From Paenibacillus sonchi (GTDB lineage Bacteria > Bacillota > Bacilli > Paenibacillales > Paenibacillaceae), in the NCBI RefSeq assembly GCF_016772475.1, contig NZ_CP068595.1:4836001-4900000 (forward strand): a stretch of DNA of 64,000 nucleotides. Direction: 5' to 3'. The position numbers and the translations under genes were made by a program. Positions 24,466-34,229 of the stretch are shown in pieces. Position 1 is the stretch's first letter, and each line of letters begins with the position of its first letter. The notes under the pieces are model-generated. The model was not told where the DNA came from. It saw only the letters and a program-made list of their open reading frames with translations, and did not search any database.

Positions 24466-25572
24466 CTACTTGTGCTGCCGGACAGGCAAAGAGATATGAA
24501 AGGCGGTTCCTTTGGATACTTCGCTTTCTACGGTCAGGAAGCCGCCGTGCGCGAGGATCAGGCTTTTTACAATCGCCATGCCGAGTCCTGTCCCGAGGTT
24601 CGGGGAGCCGTTTTTTGCTCCGCGGTAATATTTTTGGAACAGATTGTTCAGCGTATCTTCGTCCATTCCGGTACCATTGTCCGAAACCGTGATATTCGCA
24701 CTTTCATCCCCCTCCCGCCGCACAGTCACATGAATGGCGGTTCCTGCCGGAGTGTGAAGCACCGCATTCATCAGCACATTTTGCAGCGCCCGGTAGAGCA
24801 GCTTCTCATCGGCAACAAGCTCCAGCGGCTCGGTCTCCGCTTCCAGGCTCAACAGGTGGGACACCGCTCTCGGATCGTTGCCGACATCGGCCGTCAGCCG
24901 CTGCAGGAATCCGATCAGCTCCACCGTGCCAAGCTGCATGGGCAGGGAAGCATGATCCTCATTCATCTGAAAAGAGAGGTTAATGTCGCTGATCAATTCC
25001 TCAATATGCAGTCCTTTGGCATGAATTTCTTGCAGGAACGTCCGCTGTTCATCCGCATTCCAGCTGTACTCCTCGTTCAGCAGCAGAGCTGAATATCCCG
25101 TGACGTACGTTAGGGGTGTTTTGAGGTCATGCGAGATGCCGGCCACCCAATCCTTTTTGTTCTCTTCCAGCTTGCGGCGTTCCAGTTCGGCCTGCTTCAG
25201 GCCAGCGGACAGCGACTCGATGTTCACGATCAATTCGCCGTACAGCCGGTATCTGAATTTGAGCTTCCCGTTCCGCTTGAAGATGCCCTGAAGCGCAGGC
25301 GGAGGTTCGAAAGTCCTGCCCGACAAGGAAGCAATCCACGACATCATGAATCTTAACGGACTCCCGAAATACCAGCCGAACAGCACGCTGCAGGCCGTAA
25401 TATTAAGCCCGAATACCGCCAGAATGTACAGATCATAATGCTCCTGCCCTTCCAGAAGGCCCAGCAGCGGAAACAGCACCTCCGCGCTAATCATCATGGT
25501 GATGCCGAGTCCCAGCATCCAGGCGATTAATCCGATGACAAAATGGATACTGAACCTTAGTCCCGTCTTCAT
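24466..25572 (-). CDS. Membrane-bound sensor histidine kinase
   Basis: A 368-residue kinase with two N-terminal membrane spans (about residues 8-32 and 45-65) separated by a very short loop. A linker and coiled coil follow, then the HisKA motif GISHDLKTPLTYVTGYS and an HATPase domain (N box ALQNVLMNAVLH, G1 DNGTGMDEDT, G2 LGTGLGMAIVKS). Kinases with almost no external loop often sense through a partner ABC transporter. The start codon overlaps the regulator stop by ATGA at 25572. The divergent ABC genes at 26492 are the likely targets and partners. Confidence 0.88.
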   Translation of the reverse strand: MKTGLRFSIHFVIGLIAWMLGLGITMMISAEVLFPLLGLLEGQEHYDLYILAVFGLNITACSVLFGWYFGSPLRFMMSWIASLSGRTFEPPPALQGIFKRNGKLKFRYRLYGELIVNIESLSAGLKQAELERRKLEENKKDWVAGISHDLKTPLTYVTGYSALLLNEEYSWNADEQRTFLQEIHAKGLHIEELISDINLSFQMNEDHASLPMQLGTVELIGFLQRLTADVGNDPRAVSHLLSLEAETEPLELVADEKLLYRALQNVLMNAVLHTPAGTAIHVTVRREGDESANITVSDNGTGMDEDTLNNLFQKYYRGAKNGSPNLGTGLGMAIVKSLILAHGGFLTVESEVSKGTAFHISLPVRQHK

Positions 25573-26315
25573 CAGGCTTCCTTGACCGGCGGCACAAATT
25601 TATAACCGATCCCTCTCAGGTTAATGATCAGCTCAGGCGCTTTCGGATTGTCGTCCAGCTTTTTTCTGATTTTTGAAATATGGATGGTGACCGTTTTCTC
25701 GTCGCCATACCCCGGGCTGCCCCACACCAGTTCATAGATTTGCGAAGTTGTATAGATCCGGTTCGGATTCCGGCAAAAGAAGCTCAGCAGCTCCAATTCC
25801 TTGGCCGTACATTCCACACTCTCCCCATTCACGATCAATGAGGCATCCGCAGGCCTTAGAATAAAACGCCCATAATTATATTCTTTGTTCCCTGCACCTT
25901 CCGGATTTCCGTTAGTCGAGGCTTGGGTGAGGCTCTGCCTTCTGAACAAGGCTTTGATCCGGGCAATGACCTCAAGCGGATTAAAAGGCTTCGTGATATA
26001 ATCGTCCCCGCCAATCCCGAGCCCGGTCAATTTATCGAAATCGCTTGCGCATGACGTAATAAAAAATATAGGCGTATCCGTATGCTTGCGGATCTCACGG
26101 CACAGCTCAAAGCCGTTGGCATCCCCAAGCATCACATCCAGCAGGATCAGGTCATAGGTATGATTTTTTACGAAAAATAACGCTTGTTCCCCGGTCGTAC
26201 AGCTGGAGATATTGTGGTAGCGCTCTTTCTTCAACGTAATCTCCAGCAAAGTCAAAATTCCCTTCTCATCGTCAACCAGCAAAATTTTCTCGGCGTTCGT
26301 ATGGTCGTTCAGCAA
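25572..26315 (-). CDS. OmpR-family response regulator
   Basis: A 247-residue regulator. The receiver domain has the acidic pair in LLVDDEK, phospho-Asp in LILLDVMLGD, Thr/Ser in FFITSC and Lys in YITKPFNP. The C-terminal winged helix ends TVTIHISKIRKKL and GIGYKFVPP. TTG 26315 is preferred because AGGGAGGAAA stands just upstream; an in-frame ATG 26360 is further out and lacks a site. It is cotranscribed with the kinase. Its binding site probably lies in the 176-bp gap to the divergent ABC operon. Confidence 0.88.
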   Translation of the reverse strand: MLNDHTNAEKILLVDDEKGILTLLEITLKKERYHNISSCTTGEQALFFVKNHTYDLILLDVMLGDANGFELCREIRKHTDTPIFFITSCASDFDKLTGLGIGGDDYITKPFNPLEVIARIKALFRRQSLTQASTNGNPEGAGNKEYNYGRFILRPADASLIVNGESVECTAKELELLSFFCRNPNRIYTTSQIYELVWGSPGYGDEKTVTIHISKIRKKLDDNPKAPELIINLRGIGYKFVPPVKEA

Positions 26316-26491
26316 CGGTGTTTCCTCCCTGAGTGCATAAATTCCCTCTAAGTTTAGCATTCATTTTGCAATTTTTCTTGCCTCCTGTTTCCTTTTAACC
26401 GTGAGTTTGCTTTGATTTTACTTTCGGGGACTATTCTAACGTTACGCCGCCAGGGAATGGTTCGGCAATTGGTTGTGACGGAGGAATAGAC

Positions 26492-27364
26492 ATGGAATTG
26501 CAAATTGAACAGGTATCGAAAAGCTATGGTGCAAAGCATGCCCTCAGCGGCATCACCTTGAAGCTCAAACCAGGGGTGACCGGTCTGCTCGGCCCCAATG
26601 GTGCCGGGAAATCCACGCTGATGCGGATGCTCGCGACTATAGAGAAGCCAACGCAAGGAAGGATTACATGGAATGGCGTGGATATTGCCGGGCAACCGCA
26701 GGTTTTGCGGAAGGAGCTGGGGTATTTGCCGCAGGACTTCGGTGTGTATCCGAATCTGACTCCGCTTGAATTCCTGGAATATATAGCGGCGATGAAAGGA
26801 ATGTCCGCCCGGTCCGCGCGGACCCGGATCAATGAGCTGCTGGAAATTTTAAATCTCTCGAATGACCGGAAGCGGCTGCTCGGCGGATTCTCGGGCGGCA
26901 TGAGACAGCGGGTGGGCATTGCCCAATCCCTGCTTAATGATCCGTCGCTGCTTATTGTCGACGAACCCACGGTCGGGCTGGACCCCGGAGAAAGAATCGG
27001 TTTCCGCAATTTATTATCCAGCTTGTCCGGGGACAGAATCATTATTTTATCAACACATATCGTGACCGATATTGAATCCATCCCCACCATCGCGCTGATG
27101 GCGAAGGGCCGGCTGGTCAAGTATGCGGCACCGGAGAACCTGATCCAGACTGTGGAGCAGAAGGTCTGGAACTGCATCCTGCCTGCCGCCTCACTGCCGG
27201 AAATGCAGGCTAAATACACGGTCAGCAGCGCTATTCAGCGCAGCGACGGCATCCACACCCGGATCGTTTCCGACCTGCGTCCCAGTGCAAATGCCACTCT
27301 GCTGCCCGCTTCACTGGAGGATGCGTACCTGTATACAGTGTCCTCGTTAGGAGTCCAGCCATGA
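26492..27364 (+). CDS. ABC transporter ATP-binding protein
   Basis: A 290-residue ATPase with Walker A LLGPNGAGKSTLMRML, Q-loop LGYLPQDFG, signature GFSGGMRQRVGIAQSLL, Walker B LLIVDEPTVGLD and switch His in STHIVTDIES. The C-terminal extension is typical of DRA-type exporters for peptides or drugs. It overlaps the permease gene by four bases (27361-27364). ATG 26492 follows ACGGAGGAA. Confidence 0.9.
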   Translation: MELQIEQVSKSYGAKHALSGITLKLKPGVTGLLGPNGAGKSTLMRMLATIEKPTQGRITWNGVDIAGQPQVLRKELGYLPQDFGVYPNLTPLEFLEYIAAMKGMSARSARTRINELLEILNLSNDRKRLLGGFSGGMRQRVGIAQSLLNDPSLLIVDEPTVGLDPGERIGFRNLLSSLSGDRIIILSTHIVTDIESIPTIALMAKGRLVKYAAPENLIQTVEQKVWNCILPAASLPEMQAKYTVSSAIQRSDGIHTRIVSDLRPSANATLLPASLEDAYLYTVSSLGVQP

Positions 27365-28938
27365 TGCGCAGCCTTTCTGCCTGCTTTTATTTAATCAAAA
27401 GCAATTTGGTCAGTCAGATGCGCAGCTATTCCTTCCTGTTCGTCATAGGGATCAGCGTATTCGCCGGTTATGCCTGCGTACCGGATGCCGCTGCCGGATA
27501 TGAAATCTTTTATATCGGCGGGGTCAGAGGCATCTATAACTCGGCGTGGCTGGGCGGACTTGCGGCGATGCTGACCACAATGCTGCTCTGGCTGTTCGGT
27601 TTTTTCATGCTCCGAAGCCAAATATCCGGAGATGCACGCCTGAAGCTTGGGCCGTTGATCGCCTCAGCCCCTGTCCGGAAAATCAGGTATATCACCGCTA
27701 AGGCAGCGGCGAATTTTGTGGTCCTGCTGGTGATTGGAGCTGTTTTGCTGGCGGCCTTTATGGCCATGCAGCTGCTGCGGGGAGAAAGCTCCCAGCTCCG
27801 GTTAACGGATTACATGGCTCCCTTTTTCTTTGTAACTTTTCCATCCCTGTTTCTGCTCGCTTCCCTAACTGTACTGTTTGATGTATTTCCCGGTTTGAAG
27901 GGGGTTTTGGGGAATGTGCTGTTCTTCTGCCTGTGGATCGCCGCCGGAGTGGTGTCCATAGCGGCACCAAGCGATTGGTGGGATCTGTTCGGCGTGAGCG
28001 GCATCCTGAATACAATGGCCCACAGTGCAGCGGAGCATTATCCTGCTCTCTCCAGCCTTGAGGGGGGCGGAAGCTTTGGATATTATCCGACACAGGGCCA
28101 GATCCCCACATTTGTGTGGCAGGGCGCAGCATGGGATTCTTCGCTTGTCCCCGTCCGGCTCGTCTGGATAGCTGTAGGTGTAGGAGGGATTGTTCTGTCG
28201 GCTCTGCTGTTCCGCCGTTTTGAACACCTGGAAGGCTCCGCCAAGGCGCATCCGCTTGCTCCGGGCAGGGAAAAAGCACCTGCTCTGCCGCTTGCAGCTA
28301 TGGAGCATAGCGGTTCACTACAGCTGTCTCCGGCAGTGAGGGTCAAGGGAGCAAGGTTGCCCGGGCGGGTTAAAGCCGAGCTGAAGCTGATGCTGAAGGG
28401 CATGTCCCTCTGGTGGACACTGCCCGCCATAATGCTTATTGCCGCGCCACTGCTGGTTACGGCAAACTCTGTGAACAGCCTGCTGCCCTTTATCATGATA
28501 TGGCCTCTCGCTTTATGGTCGCAGATGGGCACGCGGGATCAGCATTATTTCACGACCGGACTGACCTTGTCGTGCAGCTCGCCGCTGGCGAAGTGGTGGA
28601 CGGAATGGCTCTCCGGCGTATTCATCACCTTGCTGTTTTCTGCGGGGGCAATCATCCGCTTCATCGCGGAGGACCAGATGCCGGCCCTGTTGGCATGGGG
28701 AACAGGCCTCCTGTTCATTCCGACCTTGGCGCTTGCACTCGGCACACTGGGCGGGTCAAAAAAGCTGTTCGAAGTCATTTATCTGCTCTGGTGGTATATG
28801 GGACCGCTCAATCATGTTCCCTCACTCGACTTTTTGGGGTGTCCGATAGGAACCCTATGTTTTATCTTATGTTCTCTGTGCTTTTATTCACAGCAGGCGC
28901 AGCCGTCCGGCTCTGGCAGACTGGAAATTTATCAATAA
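27361..28938 (+). CDS. ABC-2 type transporter permease
   Basis: A 525-residue protein with two sets of about six hydrophobic segments (roughly residues 20-250 and 350-515) around a hydrophilic middle. This resembles a duplicated ABC-2 permease. It is coupled to the ATPase by ATGA overlap and followed by a lipoprotein gene after 13 bp. It probably exports a peptide, antibiotic or lipid-like compound; the substrate is unknown. Confidence 0.8.
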   Translation: MMRSLSACFYLIKSNLVSQMRSYSFLFVIGISVFAGYACVPDAAAGYEIFYIGGVRGIYNSAWLGGLAAMLTTMLLWLFGFFMLRSQISGDARLKLGPLIASAPVRKIRYITAKAAANFVVLLVIGAVLLAAFMAMQLLRGESSQLRLTDYMAPFFFVTFPSLFLLASLTVLFDVFPGLKGVLGNVLFFCLWIAAGVVSIAAPSDWWDLFGVSGILNTMAHSAAEHYPALSSLEGGGSFGYYPTQGQIPTFVWQGAAWDSSLVPVRLVWIAVGVGGIVLSALLFRRFEHLEGSAKAHPLAPGREKAPALPLAAMEHSGSLQLSPAVRVKGARLPGRVKAELKLMLKGMSLWWTLPAIMLIAAPLLVTANSVNSLLPFIMIWPLALWSQMGTRDQHYFTTGLTLSCSSPLAKWWTEWLSGVFITLLFSAGAIIRFIAEDQMPALLAWGTGLLFIPTLALALGTLGGSKKLFEVIYLLWWYMGPLNHVPSLDFLGCPIGTLCFILCSLCFYSQQAQPSGSGRLEIYQ

Positions 28939-28951
28939 GAAGGAGATCCAT

Positions 28952-29566
28952 ATGACAAAATATATCCGCCGTACATGGCTTATCCTCATCCCGGCAGCGT
29001 TCGTTATGCTTATACTTGCGGGCTGCGGGGACAAGGCCGTAGAGAAAACAGCTTCGTTTGAGGGATCAAAGGTGCAGCAGATTGAGGTGAAAACGGACGG
29101 ACAATCCATTCAGGTGAGCCGTTCCAAAGATTCGGATGTGAAGCTCCGTATGAAGACGGAAGGTGAGCTGCCGGCGGTGCTGAAGGCGGGTGTGCTTACT
29201 GTCAGTGCTGAACCGGCGTCCGGCTTCATCCATCTGAAGAATAAGACCCTGTATCTGGAGCTGCCGGAACAAAGCTACGAGTCCATCCGTCTGGCTACAG
29301 CCTCCGGGAATATTACCTTTGAGGACGGCCAGGCGCAGACAATCCTGCTGGACGCCGACTCAGGCAACATCACCGTCACCGGCTTTGCGGGAGAGATCGA
29401 TGCAGCCACACAATCGGGCACCATTCACTCGGAGGTCCAGGCGTCGGCAGAGATACAGAAGGACGGTGGCGGCCAGAGTCTGAAGGGGAAGGTGGGTGCA
29501 GAGAGTGCGGAGACTTCCACACTGAGTGTGCATTCAGCTTCAGGTAATATCACTTTGGAGAATTAG
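28952..29566 (+). CDS. DUF4097-like lipoprotein
   Basis: A 204-residue precursor with a lipobox (VMLILAGCGDK, Cys near residue 25) and a repetitive beta-helix domain. It has recurrent SGNIT units (ATASGNITFED, DADSGNITVTG, HSASGNITLEN), typical of DUF4097 putative adhesin domains. It is anchored on the outer membrane face. Its position after an ABC exporter under a two-component system suggests an accessory or resistance-type partner. AAGAAGGAGA precedes ATG 28952. Confidence 0.8.
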   Translation: MTKYIRRTWLILIPAAFVMLILAGCGDKAVEKTASFEGSKVQQIEVKTDGQSIQVSRSKDSDVKLRMKTEGELPAVLKAGVLTVSAEPASGFIHLKNKTLYLELPEQSYESIRLATASGNITFEDGQAQTILLDADSGNITVTGFAGEIDAATQSGTIHSEVQASAEIQKDGGGQSLKGKVGAESAETSTLSVHSASGNITLEN

Positions 29567-29608
29567 CCGGCTTCCGCACTTTCAATTGATTCCATAAGAT
29601 TCATGAAT

Positions 29609-29652
29609 GAAAAAACGGACATGCTCCTGATCAGGAGCTGTCCGTTTTTTTT
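29609..29652. terminator. Strong bidirectional terminator
   Basis: AAAAAACGGACA and TGTCCGTTTTTT frame an inner CTCCTG/CAGGAG stem, with A and T runs on either side. It serves the lipoprotein gene and the convergent methyltransferase gene. Confidence 0.9.
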
Positions 29653-29685
29653 GTGCAGAGCTGCTTATCCTGCCCGAATGCCGGT

Positions 29686-30825
29686 CTATTGCGGCTTGCG
29701 CGGCGGCAGGGGGCCGAGGTATTGATAATATTGGCATTCAATCCGTCCATTGTAGAGCTTGCGCCGCTTGTCCGCTTTGCGTCCGTAGTACTGCTCGAAT
29801 TCCTTATACGGGCTGATGGCGAAAAAAGACCATGTCGGCAGATACAGCATCATTTCTCCGAACTGGCGGGTAAGCTTCTCCACTTCCTTGTCGTTGCTGA
29901 TGCGCTCTCCATAAGGAGGATTTGTAATAATGCAGCCATACTCGCCTTGAGGCCTGGCTTTGGCAGCAGCGATGGCCTGAAAGGTAATCTCCCCGGCGAG
30001 TCCGGCACTTTTGGCGTTCGCTTCGGCGATTTCAATCGCGGCCGGATCGATGTCCGTACCGGTGAGCTGCAGCGGGTAGTCGTCGCGCACAGCGTCGAAG
30101 GCTTCCTCGCGGGCTTCTTCCCAGAGGCGCTGCGGGATTTCCGGCCAATGCTCGGACGGGAACGAGCGCCGCAGGCCCGGCGCAATGTTCCAGGCGATCA
30201 TGGCCGCCTCGATCAGCAGCGTGCCGGAGCCGCAGCACGGATCGTACAGCGGACGGTGGCCGTTCCAGCGGCTGAGCTGGATCAGTGCGGCCGCCATCGT
30301 TTCCTTAAGCGGCGCTTCCGTCGCCTGGCGGCGGTAGCCGCGTTTGTGCAGCGCAGGACCGGTGGTGTCCAGCGTTATCAAAGCGGTATCATTCAGAAGA
30401 ATTACTTCCACCACATACCGCGGGCCGTTCTCCGGAAACCATTCGGTACGGTACGAAAGCTTCAGCTTTTCGACAATGGCTTTCTTGACAATGCCCTGGC
30501 AGGCAGGTACGCTGGTAAGCTGGGATTTATGCGACCTTCCTTCCACGGGAAACTCTCCGTTTTCGGGAATCCAGTCCTGCCACTCGATGGCTTTGACGCC
30601 TTCGAACAGCTCATCGAAGGTCCGGGCCGGGAACTGGCCCATTTTGACCAATACCCGGTCAGAGGTCCGCAGCCATAAATTGCAGCGGCAGATGTCAATG
30701 TAATCCCCACTGAACAATACCCGGCCGTTTTCGACCGCAGTCTCATAACCCAGTTCGTTCAATTCACGTGCTACGACGGCCTCCAGCCCCATGGGGGCGG
30801 TGGCGATCAATGTTAATTTACCCAA
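29686..30825 (-). CDS. THUMP-domain class I RNA methyltransferase (RlmL/YpsC-like)
   Basis: A 379-residue protein. The N-terminus (TLIATAPMGLEAVVARELNE) and THUMP domain (to about residue 155) are followed by a Rossmann methyltransferase with YDPCCGSGTLLIEAA, the acidic LTGTDIDPAAIE and the catalytic IITNPPYGER. This arrangement matches B. subtilis YpsC and the RlmL N-terminal module, which make N2-methylguanosine in 23S rRNA. ATG 30825 begins the family-typical sequence. It stands alone on the minus strand. Confidence 0.88.
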   Translation of the reverse strand: MGKLTLIATAPMGLEAVVARELNELGYETAVENGRVLFSGDYIDICRCNLWLRTSDRVLVKMGQFPARTFDELFEGVKAIEWQDWIPENGEFPVEGRSHKSQLTSVPACQGIVKKAIVEKLKLSYRTEWFPENGPRYVVEVILLNDTALITLDTTGPALHKRGYRRQATEAPLKETMAAALIQLSRWNGHRPLYDPCCGSGTLLIEAAMIAWNIAPGLRRSFPSEHWPEIPQRLWEEAREEAFDAVRDDYPLQLTGTDIDPAAIEIAEANAKSAGLAGEITFQAIAAAKARPQGEYGCIITNPPYGERISNDKEVEKLTRQFGEMMLYLPTWSFFAISPYKEFEQYYGRKADKRRKLYNGRIECQYYQYLGPLPPRKPQ

Positions 30826-31021
30826 ATTCGCTCAACTCCGTTTAGCTTGTAGATGAATACATATAGCCGTTACAATAAATGAAGCGGTAATTCCGAAAGG
30901 AAGTCCCCATCCGGCTTGCCTATCAAGTATAGGGGAATGAGGGACGCAGCACAATGCCGCCCCGCCATATTCGGCGCTCATGATCTTTTAGCATCAGTAC
31001 TAACCACAAAGGAGAATACAT

Positions 31022-31651
31022 ATGCCCAATCAGGAAGAATACAGTGAACAATTATATACAGAGGACGCGCTGCTGCTCAAGGTGAAGCAGGCCATTAAAG
31101 ACAGCGGCATGCCCGAGGTGTCCATTGCACCCGGATATGGGCGGCTGCTGACAATGCTGGTGGCGGTGTCCCGTTCCACGCGGATTTTGGAGATTGGCGC
31201 GCTTGGCGGGTACAGCGGCATCTGCCTCTGCCGCGGACTCAGCAAGGCAGGGCGGCTGACCTCGCTTGAACTGAAAGCCGAATACGCGGAGCTTGCCGGA
31301 CGGCATCTGGAAGAGGCCGGATTCGGTGAAGCTGTGGAATACAAGCTCGGCCCGGCGCTGGACAGCCTGAAGCTGCTGGAAGCGGAGGGCCGGACCTTTG
31401 ATTTCTTTTTTATTGATGCCGATAAGGAAAACTATCCGAATTATCTGGAATATGCCATTAAGCTTGCAGCACCGGGTGCGTTGATCGCCGGAGATAATAT
31501 TTTTCTGCGCGGAAGGACCTTGAATGCAGAGAAGAATGGACCGGCCGTACAGGCGATGCGCCGCTTCAATGAGATGATTGCCAGTGATGAGCGGCTGACC
31601 AGCACTCTGCTCCCCGCATACGACGGCTTGGCGCTGGCGGTTGTAAAGTAA
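31022..31651 (+). CDS. Class I O-methyltransferase (COG4122)
   Basis: A 209-residue SAM-dependent enzyme with ILEIGALGGYSGICL (SAM loop), the acidic TSLELKAEYAELA and the metal-site region FFIDADKENYPNYL followed by GDNIFLRGR, as in catechol-type O-methyltransferases. Bacillus YrrM is similar. The substrate is unknown. AAAGGAGAATACAT precedes ATG 31022. Confidence 0.87.
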   Translation: MPNQEEYSEQLYTEDALLLKVKQAIKDSGMPEVSIAPGYGRLLTMLVAVSRSTRILEIGALGGYSGICLCRGLSKAGRLTSLELKAEYAELAGRHLEEAGFGEAVEYKLGPALDSLKLLEAEGRTFDFFFIDADKENYPNYLEYAIKLAAPGALIAGDNIFLRGRTLNAEKNGPAVQAMRRFNEMIASDERLTSTLLPAYDGLALAVVK

Positions 31652-31671
31652 GCAGCGCGCCGCTGATTCCA

Positions 31672-32889
31672 TTATCTGAACAGCCGTGGAGCGGCTCCTT
31701 TGTACAGCTTCAGCCGCACCCACACCGTATTGATCAGCAGGAAGCCGCCGGAGATGAGGAACAGGCCTTCAATGCCGATAAAGCCGGATAAAAAGCCCCC
31801 GATAACTGCTCCCAGCATGTTCCCGAGAGCCAGCATGCTGCTGTTGAAGCCGAACGCCCGGCTCTCCTTGCCGTCAGGCGTATATGAGCGGATGAGGGCG
31901 TTGACGCTTGGCAGCAGGCCGCCCATGAAGACTCCCATCAGAAAGCGGACAATGATCAGCTGCCAGACACTTGTCACAAAGGCCTGCGGAATGATGAACA
32001 GCGCAGCGCCGATCAGGGCGTAGGTGAGAATCCGGTGGGCGCCGACCTTGTCGCTCAGCTTGCCGAGCACAGGCGAGGCCAACATGTTGGAGACGCCGGT
32101 TACGGCGCTGACGACTCCTGCCCAGAACGCGATGTCCACGGCGGAGCCGTGCAGCTTCTCCACGTAGAGCGGAAGCAGTGTCATCGGGGCGATCATGGCA
32201 AACTGCAGGAGGAACGTTACGCCGAACAGCGCAGGCAGCTGCGGCACCTTGGCCAGCTCCTTGAAGCCCTCAAGCACGGAAATCTGCGGCACCTGTGCAG
32301 CTTCGGCCCGGTCGAATTTCTCCTTGACGAGAAATAAGGCGAGCAGTGAGGCGGCGAAGAGCAAGGCGCCGACGATATAAAAGATCGGGCGGTACCCGAT
32401 CCAGTCGGCCAAGGCCCCGCCGATCAGCGGGCCAAGGATGGTCCCGGCGACCGAGCCGGACTGCATCAGCCCCATGGCAAAGCCCATGCGGGCTTTCGGT
32501 GTATTGCCCGAGACCAGTGCGATGGAGGCCGGATTGAAACCGGAAATGGTTCCGTTGAGCAGGCGGAGCAGCAGGAGCTGCCAAGGCGTCTGTGCGAAGC
32601 CCATCAGCACAATGACCAGTGCCATGCCGAAGCTGGAGCGCAGCAGCATGATTTTGCGTCCGTATTTGTCGGCGAGCTTGCCCCACAGCGGCTGGAACAG
32701 GAATGAGGTCATAAAGTTTGCGGCAAAAATAAGTCCGGCCCATAACCCGATCGCATCGCCTTGTACCCCCAGGTCTTTAGCCAGATACAAGCTCAGGAAC
32801 GGGGTGATCATGGTCATTCCGGCGTTAACCAGAAATTGGCCGAACCAAAGCACAATGAGGTTGACTTTCCACGTCTCCCAATTCTTCAA
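31672..32889 (-). CDS. MFS drug-efflux-type transporter
   Basis: A 405-residue carrier with about twelve spans. It shows the MFS motif A GKLADKYGRKIMLLR between spans 2 and 3, a second-half GKLSDKVGAHRIL and motif C-like SGSVAGTILGPLIGGAL, as in DHA1 multidrug exporters. TTG 32889 is preferred because AAAGGAAGTG lies just upstream; the frame could start at 32910, without a site. It exports drugs or metabolites by proton antiport. Confidence 0.85.
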   Translation of the reverse strand: MKNWETWKVNLIVLWFGQFLVNAGMTMITPFLSLYLAKDLGVQGDAIGLWAGLIFAANFMTSFLFQPLWGKLADKYGRKIMLLRSSFGMALVIVLMGFAQTPWQLLLLRLLNGTISGFNPASIALVSGNTPKARMGFAMGLMQSGSVAGTILGPLIGGALADWIGYRPIFYIVGALLFAASLLALFLVKEKFDRAEAAQVPQISVLEGFKELAKVPQLPALFGVTFLLQFAMIAPMTLLPLYVEKLHGSAVDIAFWAGVVSAVTGVSNMLASPVLGKLSDKVGAHRILTYALIGAALFIIPQAFVTSVWQLIIVRFLMGVFMGGLLPSVNALIRSYTPDGKESRAFGFNSSMLALGNMLGAVIGGFLSGFIGIEGLFLISGGFLLINTVWVRLKLYKGAAPRLFR

Positions 32890-33027
32890 AGTGCTTTCAC
32901 TTCCTTTCAAGGGATTCCAAAGTCAAGGGTTCACGAAAATAGACATTTTATCAGTATATCATAGATTTTGAGAGGTCTGATGCAACACTTGTCATAGTAA
33001 TGTCATGGGATTGTCATTCCCTCAGTG

Positions 33028-33051
33028 GTCCGGCGGTTGTTCCGGACTTTT
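33028..33051 (+). terminator. Stem-loop ahead of the heme operon
   Basis: GTCCGG and CCGGAC pair around an eight-base loop, followed by TTTT. It is weak as a terminator because no plus-strand gene lies just upstream. Confidence 0.4.
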
Positions 33052-33115
33052 AAAAAGAGCATAATAAAGGATAAGCGTATACACACATTCTATCAAAACT
33101 AATGGAGATCTTATC

Positions 33116-34184
33116 ATGACCTACAATGACACTTTTATCCGCGCCTGCAGGAAGCAAGACACGGACCACATTCCCGTATGGTACATGCGGCAGGCCGGCC
33201 GGTATGATCCCGAATACCGTAAAATCAAGGAAAACTACTCGCTTCTGGAGATCTGTGAACAGCCCGAGCTTGCGGCAGAGGTTACAATGATGCCTGTCCG
33301 CAAGCTGGGTGTGGATGCGGCCATTCTGTATTCCGATATTATGAATCCGGTTGCTTCCCTCGGGGTGAAATTCGACATTGTGAAGAACATCGGTCCCGTT
33401 ATCGAGAACCCGATCCGCAGTGCAGCGGATGTGGAAAGGCTGAAGCCCATCGATGTGGAAGGCGATCTCAGCCATATCCTGAAGACTATAGCCATTCTGG
33501 ACAAAGAGCTTGATGTGCCTCCTGATTACCTTTGCTGGAGCGCCCTTCACCATTGCCAGCTATCTGATCGAAGGCAGACCCTCCAAGAGCTACCACCGCA
33601 CCAAGGAAATGATGTACAGCCAGCCGCAGGTCTGGTTCATGCTTATGGATAAGCTCGGCGATATGGTCATCGCCTATTTGCGCGCCCATGTCGCCAGCGG
33701 AGGCAAGGCGTTCCAGCTGTTCGACAGCTGGGTGGGTGCGCTCGCTCCACGTGATTTTGAGCTGTACGTGCTGCCGACCATCTCCCGTATTTTTGCCGGA
33801 CTTGCGGATCTTAATGTGCCGAAAATCTATTTTCCGGGCGTCAGCTCAGGTGAGCTGCTGCCAAGCCTGGCCCATCTCCAGGCGGATGTTATCGGTCTGG
33901 ACTGGCGCGTTAGCCTTACTGAAGGCAGACGCCGCATCGGCGGCCGTTTTGCGGTCCAGGGCAATTTGGACCCTTATCTGCTGACGGCTCCGCCGGATCT
34001 GCTCAAGGAACGGGCCAAGGCTCTGATCGATGAAGGCATCCGCGAGCCGGGCTACATTTTTAATTTGGGGCACGGATTATTTCCCGAGGCTTCTCTGGAC
34101 ACGCTAAAGGAGCTGACGGAATATGTCCATGACTATTCCCGTGAGGCTCTGAAGCAAACCGCGAAACCGCGTCTATCATTATAA
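33116..34184 (+). pseudogene. hemE: Uroporphyrinogen decarboxylase, frameshifted near 33520
   Basis: HemE removes four acetate carboxyls from uroporphyrinogen III to give coproporphyrinogen III. The first frame (MTYNDTFIRACRKQ, the active-site loop PVWYMRQAGRYDPEY, then AAILYSDIMNP) is sound up to KELDVP. Reading then fails at CCTCCTG (33518-33524). Dropping one C restores LITFAGAPFTIASYLIEG and the rest to 34184 (PGVSSGEL, LDWRV, VQGNLDP, GHGLFPE). The repaired protein is about 355 residues, the normal length. As heme synthesis is rarely dispensable, a sequence error is likely. GGAG at 33105 precedes ATG 33116. It is the first gene of hemE-hemH-hemY. Confidence 0.9.
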
Positions 34185-34229
34185 ACAGATCTGTAAGATG
34201 TTCATTATCCGCAGAAAGGGATGGAATCC

